Assembly (NCBI GenBank): GCA_910585015.1
Contig: CAJUCT010000031.1
Coordinates: forward strand, 1 to 53,484
Length of the DNA: 53,484 bases
Direction of reading: 5' to 3'
From: an uncultured Acetatifactor sp.
Lineage (GTDB): Bacteria; Bacillota; Clostridia; Lachnospirales; Lachnospiraceae
Numbering within the stretch: position 1 is the stretch's first letter; every line of letters starts with the position of its first letter. A program made the translations under genes and the position numbers. Below, piece after piece: positions 42,924-51,344 of this stretch. The notes under the pieces are model-generated. The model made no database searches. It was given only the letters and a program-made list of their open reading frames with translations, and had not been told where the DNA came from.

Positions 42924-43515
42924 TATGTGATTGACCTCCTATCTGGATTTAGGCAGAGGATTCCTGCCTATGTAGCACCAGACACAAGGAAGTATTTAAG
43001 GTCGGGAGAGCATAAAACAAAGCTCTGTTTCCATAGACCGCCTTGCATCTGGCTTGATATGATAGGAGCATTTCTATTTGTCCTCGACACCCCGAAACGC
43101 TATGGGAAGTCGCCAAACGGTCAGCAGCGAACTGACGCCACGGGAGTTTCACCCCAACTGTCGGTCTGACAGAGCCGCCCTCATTGCCTGCGGTGGATTG
43201 ATTACCACTCGGACTGTGACTGGACGGGAGTACCATTATTCTCTTTGTGGGTTACGGCGAAATCGGGAGCTGCCCGATATTTTGAGTCGGTAAGATAGGC
43301 TCACCACCTTTCTGTCGCTCGCTGCCTTTCGGCAGGTCATGGCGTACCGCTGCACACGCTTATGCTTATCACAATCACAAAGAGGAAGTGTTTGGCGAAT
43401 GGGTATTCGGTTTTCAAGGAACTGTCCCCGTTTTCGCCACACAAAGGAAAACAGGCAAAGGGTTTTATCCCTTCACCTGTTTCCACACTCAGAAGCTATA
43501 AGTAGCCCCTAAAAA
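42924..43515. other. Long non-coding-looking interval upstream of mazF
   Basis: Open frames here on both strands show no family resemblance and no ribosome site. The sequence is G+C richer than its neighbours, contains several short inverted repeats (for example around 43250-43275, CGGGAGCTGCCCG), and ends at a clear terminator (43446-43484). It could be the leader of the toxin gene, a structured RNA, or a decayed region. No function is assigned. Confidence 0.5.
43446..43484 (-). terminator. Terminator downstream of the sigma-like gene
   Basis: GGAAAACAGG and CCTGTTTCC arms with an internal GGG/CCC pair. It lies 32 bp beyond the sigma-like gene stop. Confidence 0.7.
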
Positions 43516-43980
43516 TCAAAAGTTTTTTAATGCAAGGCGGATTTTTTCAATCGCCCTGTCAATGGAACGCTTGATAGGCATTTTCGTACAGCCCTCCATT
43601 TCTCCAATCTGCTCATAGGTCAAGCCTAAATCGAAGTGGAGCATAAACCGCCGCCTTTGTATTTCGGGCAGTTCCATAATCGCTCTGTTGAGCCGTTCCA
43701 TGCGGATAGTATCGTTTACGGCTTCATCAACGGGCTTTGGCTTATGTACCGCCCGTCTGCAAAGCGTTTCCTCGGTCAGCTCCGATTGTTCTAAATGCCT
43801 TTCATCAGACCTGCGAAGATTACGCTCACGCTTGATAAAGTGGCAAAATTCCATATAGACAGCCTTTGTAACCTCTGTTTCTCGGAAGTTTCCCTGTCCG
43901 TCTGTAAATGCTACAAAGTAGCGTTTTCTGCCGTCCGTTTCCTCAAAACGGATGGTATAGGGATTTGTGTTGTCAAACAC
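43516..43980 (-). CDS. ICE-encoded sigma-70-like factor
   Basis: A 154-aa protein with an N-terminal NPYTIRFEETDGRKRYFVAF segment and a C-terminal region-4 helix-turn-helix (MELPEIQRRRFMLHFDLGLT, YEQIGEMEGCTKMPIKRSID). It matches the small sigma-like regulators of Tn916/Tn1549-type elements, which control conjugation genes. GTG 43980 with GGAGGAAAC is preferred; the open frame continues to 44112 without a ribosome site. Confidence 0.85.
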   Translation of the reverse strand: MFDNTNPYTIRFEETDGRKRYFVAFTDGQGNFRETEVTKAVYMEFCHFIKRERNLRRSDERHLEQSELTEETLCRRAVHKPKPVDEAVNDTIRMERLNRAIMELPEIQRRRFMLHFDLGLTYEQIGEMEGCTKMPIKRSIDRAIEKIRLALKNF

Positions 43981-44443
43981 TTCTGTTTCCTCCAATCTGA
44001 ATTTTTTTGAAAAATCCAGATTGGCAGGCGGTGAACGGCATCCAATGCCAGAAATAGCTTTACGGCGTATTTCCACAAAAAGCGACAAAAGAAAAACCGC
44101 AAAGGCTGTCATACCTTTACGGTTTAAGGAAAGTTTATTTCTATTGTGTAGAGATTTGACTTCTACTTTTGAGGTGCAAAGCCCCCATGTGTTGACGAGG
44201 ATTTTTTTAACAGGTTATCCGCCCATCCTCGGTATTGTATATGTAAATGCAGGTGAAAGCTATTTGCAGGCAATAAAAATCCCTCCAAACTTCAAAAAGC
44301 GAAGTCGGAGAGTGTTCAGAGCATAACAAATCGGCTCACCGAAACATCGTTTTTTTTATTCGGTGGGCTTGTCCTACCTATGGCTATATAAAGAACAGAG
44401 CCGATAAACTTGTGATTGCTCACTTGTTCATCGGCTCTGCGTC
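43981..44443. other. Intergenic interval between sigma-like factor and KTR gene
   Basis: This 463-bp stretch carries the leader of the sigma-like gene and, at 44337-44365, a CACCGAA/TTCGGTG hairpin with an A-rich loop. A 41-codon open frame without ATG can be read on the minus strand around 44163-44290; it resembles remnants seen in this type of element but has no good start. I see no firm gene. Confidence 0.4.
44397..44438 (-). terminator. Terminator of the ABC-KTR operon
   Basis: Perfect 9-bp arms AGAGCCGAT and ATCGGCTCT with a 24-nt loop, followed on the minus strand by GTTCTTT. It is 6 bp beyond the KTR stop codon. Confidence 0.6.
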
Positions 44444-44614
44444 TTATGCGTCTGGCTCTTTGATGACGGTCACTTGTAAGTCCTTGACTTCAATCAAGAC
44501 TTCCTGCTTGCACTTCGGACAGTAAAGAGGGTAGTTTTTCAATATAGTATCCTCTCTAATCCTATTACGAGTTTTACTGCCGCAGATGGGACAGCGTATC
44601 CATTCCGTTCTCAT
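44444..44614 (-). CDS. Cysteine-rich KTR domain protein
   Basis: A 56-aa zinc-ribbon peptide: IRCPICGSKTRNR, then NYPLYCPKCKQEVLIEV and EPDA at the end. This is the PF14205 cysteine-rich KTR family common in conjugative elements. Its ATG overlaps the ABC ATPase stop as ATGA, so it is translationally coupled to the exporter genes. Function unknown; the two CxxC pairs suggest zinc binding. Confidence 0.88.
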   Translation of the reverse strand: MRTEWIRCPICGSKTRNRIREDTILKNYPLYCPKCKQEVLIEVKDLQVTVIKEPDA

Positions 44615-45240
44615 GATTGTTGCAGCTTGCCTTTCTTCAAGCGAAAAACAGTATCAACCTGTTTTGCAAGCTCATTGGAATGGGTAACAATAATCACACA
44701 CTTATTCATCTGATGGGCACAATTTTTCAAAACTTCTGTGATTTCGGCGGCGGTATCTTCGTCTAAATTGCCCGTTGGCTCGTCCGCCAAAATAATAGGA
44801 GCATCCGATACCAGTGTTCGGGCGATTGCTACACGCTGCTGCTGTCCGCCAGAAAGTTTCAGCACATTCCGTTTCGCTTCATCTTCGGTCAGCCCAAGGC
44901 TTTTTAACATCGACATAGCATTCTGCTTTGCGGTTAATCTTACATTTTCAACGGGTGTCATGTAGTCAATAAGATTGTAGTTTTGGAATATGAGCGAAAC
45001 ATGATTACGCCTGTGATATTCAAGTCCATGCTCTGAAATATCCTCTCCATCAAAAAGGATTTCACCTTTCTGCGGGGTATCAAGCCCCCCAAGCAAAGAT
45101 AACAGAGTGGTTTTGCCAGAGCCAGACGGTCCAAGGATTGCATACATCTTTCCTGTTTCAAATACAGCGTTTACCGCCGTCAATATCTTTCTGCTTTTCT
45201 CATACGAATAAGATATATCTCTCATTTCAAGTACAGACAT
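44611..45240 (-). CDS. ABC transporter ATP-binding protein (MacB/LolD type)
   Basis: A 209-aa ATPase with Walker A GPSGSGKTTLLSLLGG, Q-loop SLIFQNYNLIDYMTP, signature LSGGQQQRVAIARTL, Walker B PIILADEPTGNLD and the H-loop VTHS. This subtype pairs with FtsX-like permeases to move peptides or lipoproteins. It is 17 bp downstream of the permease gene. AAGGGAGAA precedes the ATG. Confidence 0.93.
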   Translation of the reverse strand: MSVLEMRDISYSYEKSRKILTAVNAVFETGKMYAILGPSGSGKTTLLSLLGGLDTPQKGEILFDGEDISEHGLEYHRRNHVSLIFQNYNLIDYMTPVENVRLTAKQNAMSMLKSLGLTEDEAKRNVLKLSGGQQQRVAIARTLVSDAPIILADEPTGNLDEDTAAEITEVLKNCAHQMNKCVIIVTHSNELAKQVDTVFRLKKGKLQQS

Positions 45241-45257
45241 TTATAATTCTCCCTTCT

Positions 45258-46709
45258 TTAGCTCATTTTTGATAAAATTTCTCTCGGCTTCAAACGCATT
45301 ACTGTCCCCGAAGAAACTACTACCGAAAGTGTAATAATTGCAAAGCCTATCAAATAAAGCTGCAACATATTGAATAAACTGACTGTGACACTAATTTCTT
45401 TTACATTAGATGATGTTCCAATATCTGAGCTTTCAATTCCCTGCAAATTTTCTTGCTCAGAGGGTGTTGTATTGTCATCTTTAATTTCGTAAACAATATC
45501 ATCACCATACCCATCTTTTATCTCTGCTTGTATGTCTTGATTTTGCTGTTCCTCATTAACAGAAACATTTTGCTGCAACAGTCCGCTTGCTAGTTGATTG
45601 GCAACGGCATTGCTCGTAAAGTATGATAAACTAAATGCAATTACTGCAATCATCAAAACTTCTAATAGATATTGACCAATGATTTTCGTTTTCCTAATAC
45701 CAAGAGAAAGGAATATTCCTGTTTCATGGATGCGGGTTCTGCCCCACATAGTAAGTATCAAAGCGAGAATCACCGCACTGACCAATGCAATTACAAGAAT
45801 CATTGATGTAACTAAAGTTTGCAATTTCTCTAATGGTGCAGCCGCCTCTAAATAGGCACTATTGTCTGCGGTAACCGCATACGCTCTCCAGTCAACAGAT
45901 GATATATTTTTTACTTCAGCAATAATATCGTCAAGCCGTGCGGGGTCATCTACTGTAAAAGTAGCGGTCATAAATCCTGCGGGCATATCTTTCATTAGCT
46001 TTTGAAATGTATTGAAGTCGATAAAAATCTGATTTTCTATCTTATCGTAAGTGATGATATTTTTAAGTGGTGAGTCGGGTTTTAATATTTCATATATGCC
46101 AGTAACCTTAACATTAACATCCGCCTCAGTTGCAGCAGAACGCAAAGAAATAGTGTCCCCCAATTTCAAATTATTCTTTTCAGCAAGGTCTTTGCTGATT
46201 ACGGCAGTATTACTTCTTTCTGGCGTAATATGACTTCCTTCTATCAGCTTCATAGTACCAGACTCAAAATAACTATTATTTTCAGTCCCCGAAACAGTCC
46301 GAGCATACACTAAGTCATTATACTTGTCCTTCATAGGGACATTGCCAGGGAAAACCTCAAGGTTTGTAGAAACAAGTGTCGGAGTTAAAGCATCATATTT
46401 TTCAATGCCATCTATTTTTGCGGCTGCATCAATAACCTCTTGCGTAAGAGGTCGCTCTGTATGCAGCGTATAGCCACCATCACCATCGTCCATCAACTTA
46501 TAATATGGATTTTTTCCTGAATATTCTGGTGAAATTGTAAAGAACCCGCCCAAAGACTGCCGCAGACTTTTTTGTTCCTCCTGTGATGCCTTTTCAATGG
46601 AAAGTCCAGACAGCACAAAAGTTGCCATAATAAGCAGAACGAAGAAAAGCAAAATGCTTTTTCCTTTCTTTCTTGTGACATATAGAAATGCCCGTTTTAC
46701 TGTGCCCAT
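45258..46709 (-). CDS. FtsX-like ABC permease
   Basis: A 483-aa permease: one N-terminal helix (ILLFFVLLIMATFVLSGLS), a MacB-like extracytoplasmic domain of about 260 residues, and three C-terminal membrane segments (MILVIALVSAVILALILTMW, LEVLMIAVIAFSLSY and LYLIGFAIITLSVVV) with the FtsX cytoplasmic turn. The extra acidic Gln-rich segment between the second and third C-terminal helices (near 390-440) is unusual. GGAGGTAATAAA precedes the ATG. With the ATPase it may export an antimicrobial peptide or signal. Confidence 0.9.
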   Translation of the reverse strand: MGTVKRAFLYVTRKKGKSILLFFVLLIMATFVLSGLSIEKASQEEQKSLRQSLGGFFTISPEYSGKNPYYKLMDDGDGGYTLHTERPLTQEVIDAAAKIDGIEKYDALTPTLVSTNLEVFPGNVPMKDKYNDLVYARTVSGTENNSYFESGTMKLIEGSHITPERSNTAVISKDLAEKNNLKLGDTISLRSAATEADVNVKVTGIYEILKPDSPLKNIITYDKIENQIFIDFNTFQKLMKDMPAGFMTATFTVDDPARLDDIIAEVKNISSVDWRAYAVTADNSAYLEAAAPLEKLQTLVTSMILVIALVSAVILALILTMWGRTRIHETGIFLSLGIRKTKIIGQYLLEVLMIAVIAFSLSYFTSNAVANQLASGLLQQNVSVNEEQQNQDIQAEIKDGYGDDIVYEIKDDNTTPSEQENLQGIESSDIGTSSNVKEISVTVSLFNMLQLYLIGFAIITLSVVVSSGTVMRLKPREILSKMS

Positions 46710-46753
46710 TTTATTACCTCCGTTTTCTTATGTTTGTTTTAGTGGACGGCTAT

Positions 46754-46785
46754 ATCATAACCTCCCAATATGGAACCAGTGTGAA
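46754..46785 (-). promoter_or_regulatory. ABC operon promoter with direct-repeat operator
   Basis: Minus-strand TTCACAC (46779-46785), TGG, then TTCCATAT (46768-46775), 8 nt before a TATGAT -10 (46754-46759). The same arrangement occurs upstream of the response regulator gene. It replaces an ordinary -35 box, as expected for an activator-dependent promoter. Confidence 0.7.
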
Positions 46786-46816
46786 ATGTATATGGAATTA
46801 GGGGATTTTTGAAGTT

Positions 46817-46847
46817 GAAAAAAGCTCCCCGATGTTCGGAGAGCTTC
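46817..46847 (-). terminator. Terminator of the two-component operon
   Basis: Minus-strand AAGCTCTCCG and CGGGGAGCTT arms with a 5-nt loop and TTTT. It separates the kinase gene from the ABC operon. Confidence 0.8.
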
Positions 46848-46861
46848 TTCGCTGCAATAAA

Positions 46862-47980
46862 TTATTTTAAGTTGATAGTAAATCTCATTCCCTGCGGTTG
46901 TATCATTGGAGCAAATGAATAGGAAATACCCATTGTATGAAATAAGGTTGCAACGATATATAGCCCAAGTCCATTGCCGCCATCATCACGGTTTCGGGCA
47001 AAATCTGGACGATAAAATGGTTCAAATAAATGCCGTAAAATTTCAGCAGGAATTGGGGAACATTCATTTTCTATAATAAGGTTATTATTATCAAAATATA
47101 CAGAAACGGTTTTGCCTGTTTCCGTATATGCTACGGCATTGGCGAGAATATTTGATACAGCTTTTTCAAACATATGCTGCGGTAGAAGTGCCGAAATATC
47201 TTCCGATAATTCAAGCTGAAACAGAACGCCTTTTGCTTCAGCAATCAATATATACGGCTCGCATAGCGTTGAAAGCGTTTTTGATATATTAGTTTGCACT
47301 GCATCCTCACTTGCTGCGGATATACTTAATCTCGAAGTTTCAAGAATATCGTGTATCATTTCGGCAAGCTGCTCTGTCATTTCTTTGCACTCTGGTAAGT
47401 AAACATCATAGTCCTTATATTTTCCAACGCCAAGTATCATATTTTCCAATGTAGAGTTCAATGCTGTGACAGGCGTTTTTAGTTCATGTGAAGCAGCACG
47501 CAAAAAATCAACTTTAGATTTCTCTATTTCGCTCACATTCTGTTTCTCAATTTCAAGATTCTGGATTGCCGATAATAAGCTTCTGTATAAATGATTGATA
47601 TTGTCCGCTAATGCACCTATTTCATCTTCGGAGCTGATATTGCAGACAGCATCTTTTTTCATTCGTGACATTTGTTCTGTCATCGTTCCAATATGCTTTA
47701 TCGGGACAGTGATTTTTCTTGAAAACCAAAAGGAACAAATTACAGAAATAATAATGCAACACACGGACGAAAAAGGAAGGGCTTTTAGGATTGTCTGCGT
47801 TACATATTGCTCAACATTAAAGGCTGTACTTAAAGACAGTTCCTCATGAGGGGTAATTGAAACATCAATCATCACTTTCGGAACAAAAAGATAAAGCAGC
47901 ACATGAGCTACGAAGATGATAAAGAGCATTAGCCCCAATGTGTAAAGAAATGTTTTCGGAAATATTTTCATCTTTTTCAT
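46862..47980 (-). CDS. Sensor histidine kinase
   Basis: A 372-aa membrane kinase. Two hydrophobic segments (about 8-30 and 65-88) flank a short extracytoplasmic loop of about 30 residues. A HAMP region follows, then HisKA with FLRAASHELKTPVTAL (phospho-His), N box VSNILANAVAY, and G box DGGNGLGLYIV. The small sensory loop is like intramembrane-sensing kinases that respond to cell-envelope peptides. Its start overlaps the response regulator stop as ATGA. Confidence 0.93.
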   Translation of the reverse strand: MKKMKIFPKTFLYTLGLMLFIIFVAHVLLYLFVPKVMIDVSITPHEELSLSTAFNVEQYVTQTILKALPFSSVCCIIISVICSFWFSRKITVPIKHIGTMTEQMSRMKKDAVCNISSEDEIGALADNINHLYRSLLSAIQNLEIEKQNVSEIEKSKVDFLRAASHELKTPVTALNSTLENMILGVGKYKDYDVYLPECKEMTEQLAEMIHDILETSRLSISAASEDAVQTNISKTLSTLCEPYILIAEAKGVLFQLELSEDISALLPQHMFEKAVSNILANAVAYTETGKTVSVYFDNNNLIIENECSPIPAEILRHLFEPFYRPDFARNRDDGGNGLGLYIVATLFHTMGISYSFAPMIQPQGMRFTINLK

Positions 47981-48642
47981 TTGTCCACCTCATATTTGTA
48001 ACCGATACCTTTAACAGTAACAATACATTCAAGCCTCAGCTTCTTTCGCAGATTTTTGATATAGGTGTCTACTGTTCTGTCAATGATTGGGTAACTGTCG
48101 CCCCATAAATCGTCAAGTATCTGGGTACGGGTAAGTACCAGTCCTTTATGTTCTACAAGCAGTTTCAGCAAGTCGATTTCCTTCGGTGTAATGTCAATCT
48201 TTCCATTACCGTCCTTTGCGGTATAGCCAGAGAAATCCACGGTTACATCACCAAACGCCATTGTATTAGGCAGTATCCCTTTTCCGCTTCTTCTTAAAAG
48301 GGCAGTAATCCGCCGCCCTAATAAAACCATAGAAAAGGGCTTTGTAATGTAATCATCCGCTTGTTCATCAAAACTTGTAACCTGTGTGTATTCATCCTCA
48401 ATCGCTGTAAGCATAAGGATGGGAACAGAGCTGCTTTGCCTTATTTCATGCAGGACAGAAAGTCCCGATATTTTGGGAAGCATAATGTCAAGTACAACTA
48501 AGTCAATGTCGTATTCACCAAAAGATTGTAATGCAGAAGCACCGTCATATACTGGAATTAGTTTATGTCCTGCCGATTTTAGATACTCGCATATCGCTTC
48601 GTTTGTTTTTTGGTCATCTTCAACAATGAGTAATGTCGCCAT
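47977..48642 (-). CDS. OmpR/PhoB-family response regulator
   Basis: A 221-aa regulator with receiver domain (LIVEDDQKTNE, phospho-Asp in LVVLDIMLP, Lys in DYITKPF) and a winged-helix DNA-binding domain ending in DRTVDTYIKNLRKKL. ATG 48642 with GAGGTGATTTAT is preferred over the GTG at 48651. The shared direct repeat upstream of its own gene and the ABC operon is its likely binding site. Confidence 0.93.
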   Translation of the reverse strand: MATLLIVEDDQKTNEAICEYLKSAGHKLIPVYDGASALQSFGEYDIDLVVLDIMLPKISGLSVLHEIRQSSSVPILMLTAIEDEYTQVTSFDEQADDYITKPFSMVLLGRRITALLRRSGKGILPNTMAFGDVTVDFSGYTAKDGNGKIDITPKEIDLLKLLVEHKGLVLTRTQILDDLWGDSYPIIDRTVDTYIKNLRKKLRLECIVTVKGIGYKYEVDK

Positions 48643-48660
48643 ATAAATCACCTCTTTTTA

Positions 48661-48694
48661 AGCATACCATACCAATGTGGAATGGGTGTGAAAT
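48661..48694 (-). promoter_or_regulatory. Response regulator promoter with direct-repeat operator
   Basis: Minus-strand TTCACAC (48686-48692), CCA, then TTCCACAT (48675-48682), 8 nt before a TATGCT -10 (48661-48666). Spacing is identical to the ABC promoter at 46754-46785. Confidence 0.7.
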
Positions 48695-48698
48695 TGCT

Positions 48699-48890
48699 CT
48701 ATTTCTTTTCAGTTATATTGGAGTTCTTTTTGCGAGCATCGGCGGGTTTGTCCGTTCCTTTTGGTATAAGCCATACACGATTGATGTTCAACACGCCCTC
48801 AATACGATTTTCCTTGCATAACCGCTGCACCCACCGAAGCGATACATCCCATTTTTCTGCGGCTTCCTGTGCCGTCATATATTCAAACAT
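48699..48890 (-). CDS. Small helix-turn-helix protein, excisionase-like
   Basis: A 63-aa protein with an MTAQEAAEKWDVSLRWVQRL helix-turn-helix and a short wing VLNINRVWLIPKG, typical of excisionase/MerR-like proteins in ICEs. ATG 48890 has GGGAGG nine nt upstream; the frame to 48947 runs through the promoter. It may act as a recombination directionality factor or regulator of the adjacent two-component genes. It could be read as either; the context does not decide. Confidence 0.75.
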   Translation of the reverse strand: MFEYMTAQEAAEKWDVSLRWVQRLCKENRIEGVLNINRVWLIPKGTDKPADARKKNSNITEKK

Positions 48891-48918
48891 AACTGACCTC
48901 CCACTGTGTATTATATAT

Positions 48919-48947
48919 AGTATAGCCGTTTGAACGAACCATATCAA
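48919..48947 (-). promoter_or_regulatory. Promoter of the small HTH gene
   Basis: Minus-strand TTGATA (48942-48947), 17-bp spacer and TATACT (48919-48924). Confidence 0.65.
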
Positions 48948-49083
48948 GTGTGTAAATATGAATTTTCATCTCTTGCCACAAGAGATTTAATTTCCTATAT
49001 CGAGAGATTTCACATCGTTTAACTGGAAGCCACATCTCTGTAAAATATAAGAGTAAGATTTTCAGAGTATAGGTGGTGAGCTA

Positions 49084-49446
49084 ATGGACGAAAGGAACAA
49101 TCATTTTGACTTCGATTTTACGCCGATAGGACAGGCTATCAAGAAAGCCCGTGAAGCCAGAGGGATGACGAGGGAAGAACTTTCTGGGATAATCGGCTAT
49201 GCACCCAGACACATCCAATCTATCGAAAACGAGGGGCAGTATCCGAGCATTGAGCTGTTTATCCAGCTTATTACGATGTTCGATGTGTCGGTTGACGAGT
49301 ACATATTCCCAGATAAGGAAGTCGAAAAAAGTTCCGTCCGCAGACGCTTAGACGCAAAGCTCAACAGATTAGACGATAGAGAGCTTTCCGTTATAGAAGC
49401 AACTGTAAACGGACTATGTAAGGCAAAAGAGGAAACAGAGGAATAA
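49084..49446 (+). CDS. XRE-family regulator of the ICE
   Basis: A 120-aa protein with a helix-turn-helix at about 15-70 (GQAIKKAREARGMTREELSG, then YAPRHIQSIENEGQYPSIE) and a short helical tail (RLDAKLNRLDDRELSVIEAT). Such proteins are conserved in Tn1549-like elements and probably control transfer genes. GGTGGTGAG lies before the ATG. It is the only plus-strand ICE gene here and is divergent from the small HTH gene. Confidence 0.88.
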   Translation: MDERNNHFDFDFTPIGQAIKKAREARGMTREELSGIIGYAPRHIQSIENEGQYPSIELFIQLITMFDVSVDEYIFPDKEVEKSSVRRRLDAKLNRLDDRELSVIEATVNGLCKAKEETEE

Positions 49447-49465
49447 GCCCCTCTGTTTTCCTTTT
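49431..49465. terminator. Bidirectional terminator between the XRE and CHAP genes
   Basis: GGAAACAGAGG (49431-49441) and CCTCTGTTTTCC (49450-49461) pair, with CTTTTG after them on the plus strand. It contains the XRE stop codon. Confidence 0.75.
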
Positions 49466-49473
49466 GCCCGATT

Positions 49474-51291
49474 TTAATAGGCAGGGATGCCGTAACCGTA
49501 GATAGAGCTGCTCCCGACAGGGTAGCTCTGTTGCCTGCACGCATCTCCAGAGTTTCCCTCCACGGTGTAGACAAAGCCGTTCTCGCACCGTTCCACGATG
49601 CCTACATGGTCGGTTTCCCCGTCACCCTCCCAATCAAAGAAGATGATTTGTCCTGCCTCTGGCGTAAAGCCGCCGTCCTGCCATTGCCCTCTGTCCTTAA
49701 ACCACTGAGAGCCATTGACGCATCCCGCAAACTTGGGGATAACGCCGCTGTCGATATAGCCGCACTGGTCGGCACACCACGAAACGAAGCAGGCACACCA
49801 CGAAACGAAGCAGGCACACCATTCCACACGCCCGTCAAAGCCGTACCAGCTCCAGTACGGCTCGCCGCCTGCGTTGCCCACCTGCGACAGAGCCACGGTA
49901 ACGATTTCGCCGTCCCCGATGGTGATGCCGTAAAGCACCGCAGACCAGAGGGAATTGTTTTCCTCGGCAAGCAATTCCGAAAGCTGCTGCCGCTGTTCCT
50001 CGTTGAAACCGTACTTGTCCGCCATTTCCTCGGCTGTCTTGTGGCTCACGGTGATATACAGATAGGTCTGGGTGACGGTGGTTTCCGTTTCCACGATGTT
50101 CCCGTGACCGTCATCGCTCTCGGTTATCTGGGTTTCGGTCTTGCTCTCGGTGCGGGAGCTGATTTCGTTCATCTCCCAGAAGATGTCCTTTAGGAGCTGC
50201 TTCTTGTTATCGTCCATCGTGGCGACTTCCTGCGGGTTGTCTGGGTCGGTGGTAGTCTTGACGGAGTACACCGCAAGCACCTCTTTCCAGACCGCACGGC
50301 TTCCCGACATCTCCAGTACATCGTGGGATGTGTTGTTGATGACTTCATCAAGGCGGCTGTCGTAGTCAGCGTTGATTTCACGGACTACGGTCTGCATGGT
50401 CATACCGTTGCCAGAGTCCTCGCCCGAAAAGAAGATGCCGAACACCGAGCCGACAAGCAGCCCGATAAGGCAGATAATGAGTATCACGGCAACGGCAATC
50501 CACCCGCCCGCCATGATAGCCGCTATCAGAGCTTTTGTGCCTGCGATAATCGCCTTGATTGCCGCAAGGGTAGCCTTGACCGCCACTTTCACGGCGTGGG
50601 CTGTCGCCTTGGCGGTGGCTTTTGCCGCCTGTGCCGCCCGTTGTGCTGCTTTGGCAGAAGCCTTTGCCGCTGCCTTGGTCGCTTTGGCAGTCTGCTCGGT
50701 GGTTTTAATCGCCGCCTTAGAGGTCGCCTGTGCCGTCTTTACGCCTTTTTCGGCTGTCTTGACTGTACCCTTGGCGGTGGATTTCACCGTTTTTTCCGCA
50801 TTTCGGGCGGTGGTCTTGATAGTCTTTTGCCCCTGCTGGCGGGTCTTTATCAACTGGCTTTTCCCGTTTGCTCCTGCATTGGCAGGGGCATCGGGGGCAG
50901 GAGAACGGCTCACCGTCCCGTGACGGGGCTGTGAGCCGTTCCGTTCTGCAGCAGCCTGTGCTTGTTTCTTCTCGGCGGCTTTTGCCGCCCTTTTCTGCTT
51001 GAAGTCCGCCGCCTTATCCTTTGCCTTGACAATGTTCTCCTTGGTGGTCTGGACGGATTTCTGCCCCTGCTTATTGAATTGGTGTATGCCCTCGTCCTTT
51101 ACACGGTCTGCGGTATGGGTGATTTTATCCGCCGCATACTCGGTAGCAGAATTTTCCTCCGCATAATAGCCCTGCTCCGCCTTGTCCTTGGTCTTGGCGT
51201 AGGCGGCTTTCATACGCTCCGAAGCGACAGCCGCCTTGTCAATGGTCTTAATCGTGCCTTTGACCGCATCTCTGGTCTTTATATCAGCCAT
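49474..51291 (-). CDS. Membrane-anchored CHAP-domain hydrolase of the conjugation system
   Basis: A 605-aa protein. Residues 1-265 are Lys/Ala-rich helices with repeated KATAKA-like units. A membrane helix (WIAVAVILIICLIGLLVGSV) is near 270. An extracytoplasmic stalk precedes a C-terminal CHAP amidase domain (about 465-605), with the Cys site in EWCACFVSW and the His in DHVGIVERC. It is the VirB1-like wall hydrolase of Tn1549-type transfer systems. A 21-bp duplication repeats CACFVSW next to the active-site Cys (see findings). GGAAAGGAGG precedes the ATG. Confidence 0.88.
   Translation of the reverse strand: MADIKTRDAVKGTIKTIDKAAVASERMKAAYAKTKDKAEQGYYAEENSATEYAADKITHTADRVKDEGIHQFNKQGQKSVQTTKENIVKAKDKAADFKQKRAAKAAEKKQAQAAAERNGSQPRHGTVSRSPAPDAPANAGANGKSQLIKTRQQGQKTIKTTARNAEKTVKSTAKGTVKTAEKGVKTAQATSKAAIKTTEQTAKATKAAAKASAKAAQRAAQAAKATAKATAHAVKVAVKATLAAIKAIIAGTKALIAAIMAGGWIAVAVILIICLIGLLVGSVFGIFFSGEDSGNGMTMQTVVREINADYDSRLDEVINNTSHDVLEMSGSRAVWKEVLAVYSVKTTTDPDNPQEVATMDDNKKQLLKDIFWEMNEISSRTESKTETQITESDDGHGNIVETETTVTQTYLYITVSHKTAEEMADKYGFNEEQRQQLSELLAEENNSLWSAVLYGITIGDGEIVTVALSQVGNAGGEPYWSWYGFDGRVEWCACFVSWCACFVSWCADQCGYIDSGVIPKFAGCVNGSQWFKDRGQWQDGGFTPEAGQIIFFDWEGDGETDHVGIVERCENGFVYTVEGNSGDACRQQSYPVGSSSIYGYGIPAY
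49771..49812. repeat. 21-bp tandem duplication in the CHAP active-site segment
   Basis: Two identical 21-bp copies (49771-49791 and 49792-49812) add seven residues, giving CACFVSWCACFVSWCA. The frame is kept. Confidence 0.9.
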
Positions 51292-51344
51292 AGAAAACCT
51301 CCTTTCCGAAGATACGCCGTATCTTCTGGGATTTTGCGGTCAAG

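Noticed and set aside
42949..43442. Hypothetical genes in both strands upstream of mazF
   Set aside because: The frames have no ribosome site and no recognisable protein features, and they overlap on both strands.
44163..44290. Small peptide gene of about 41 codons on the minus strand
   Set aside because: No ATG or GTG start and no ribosome site; kept only as a remark in the intergenic entry.
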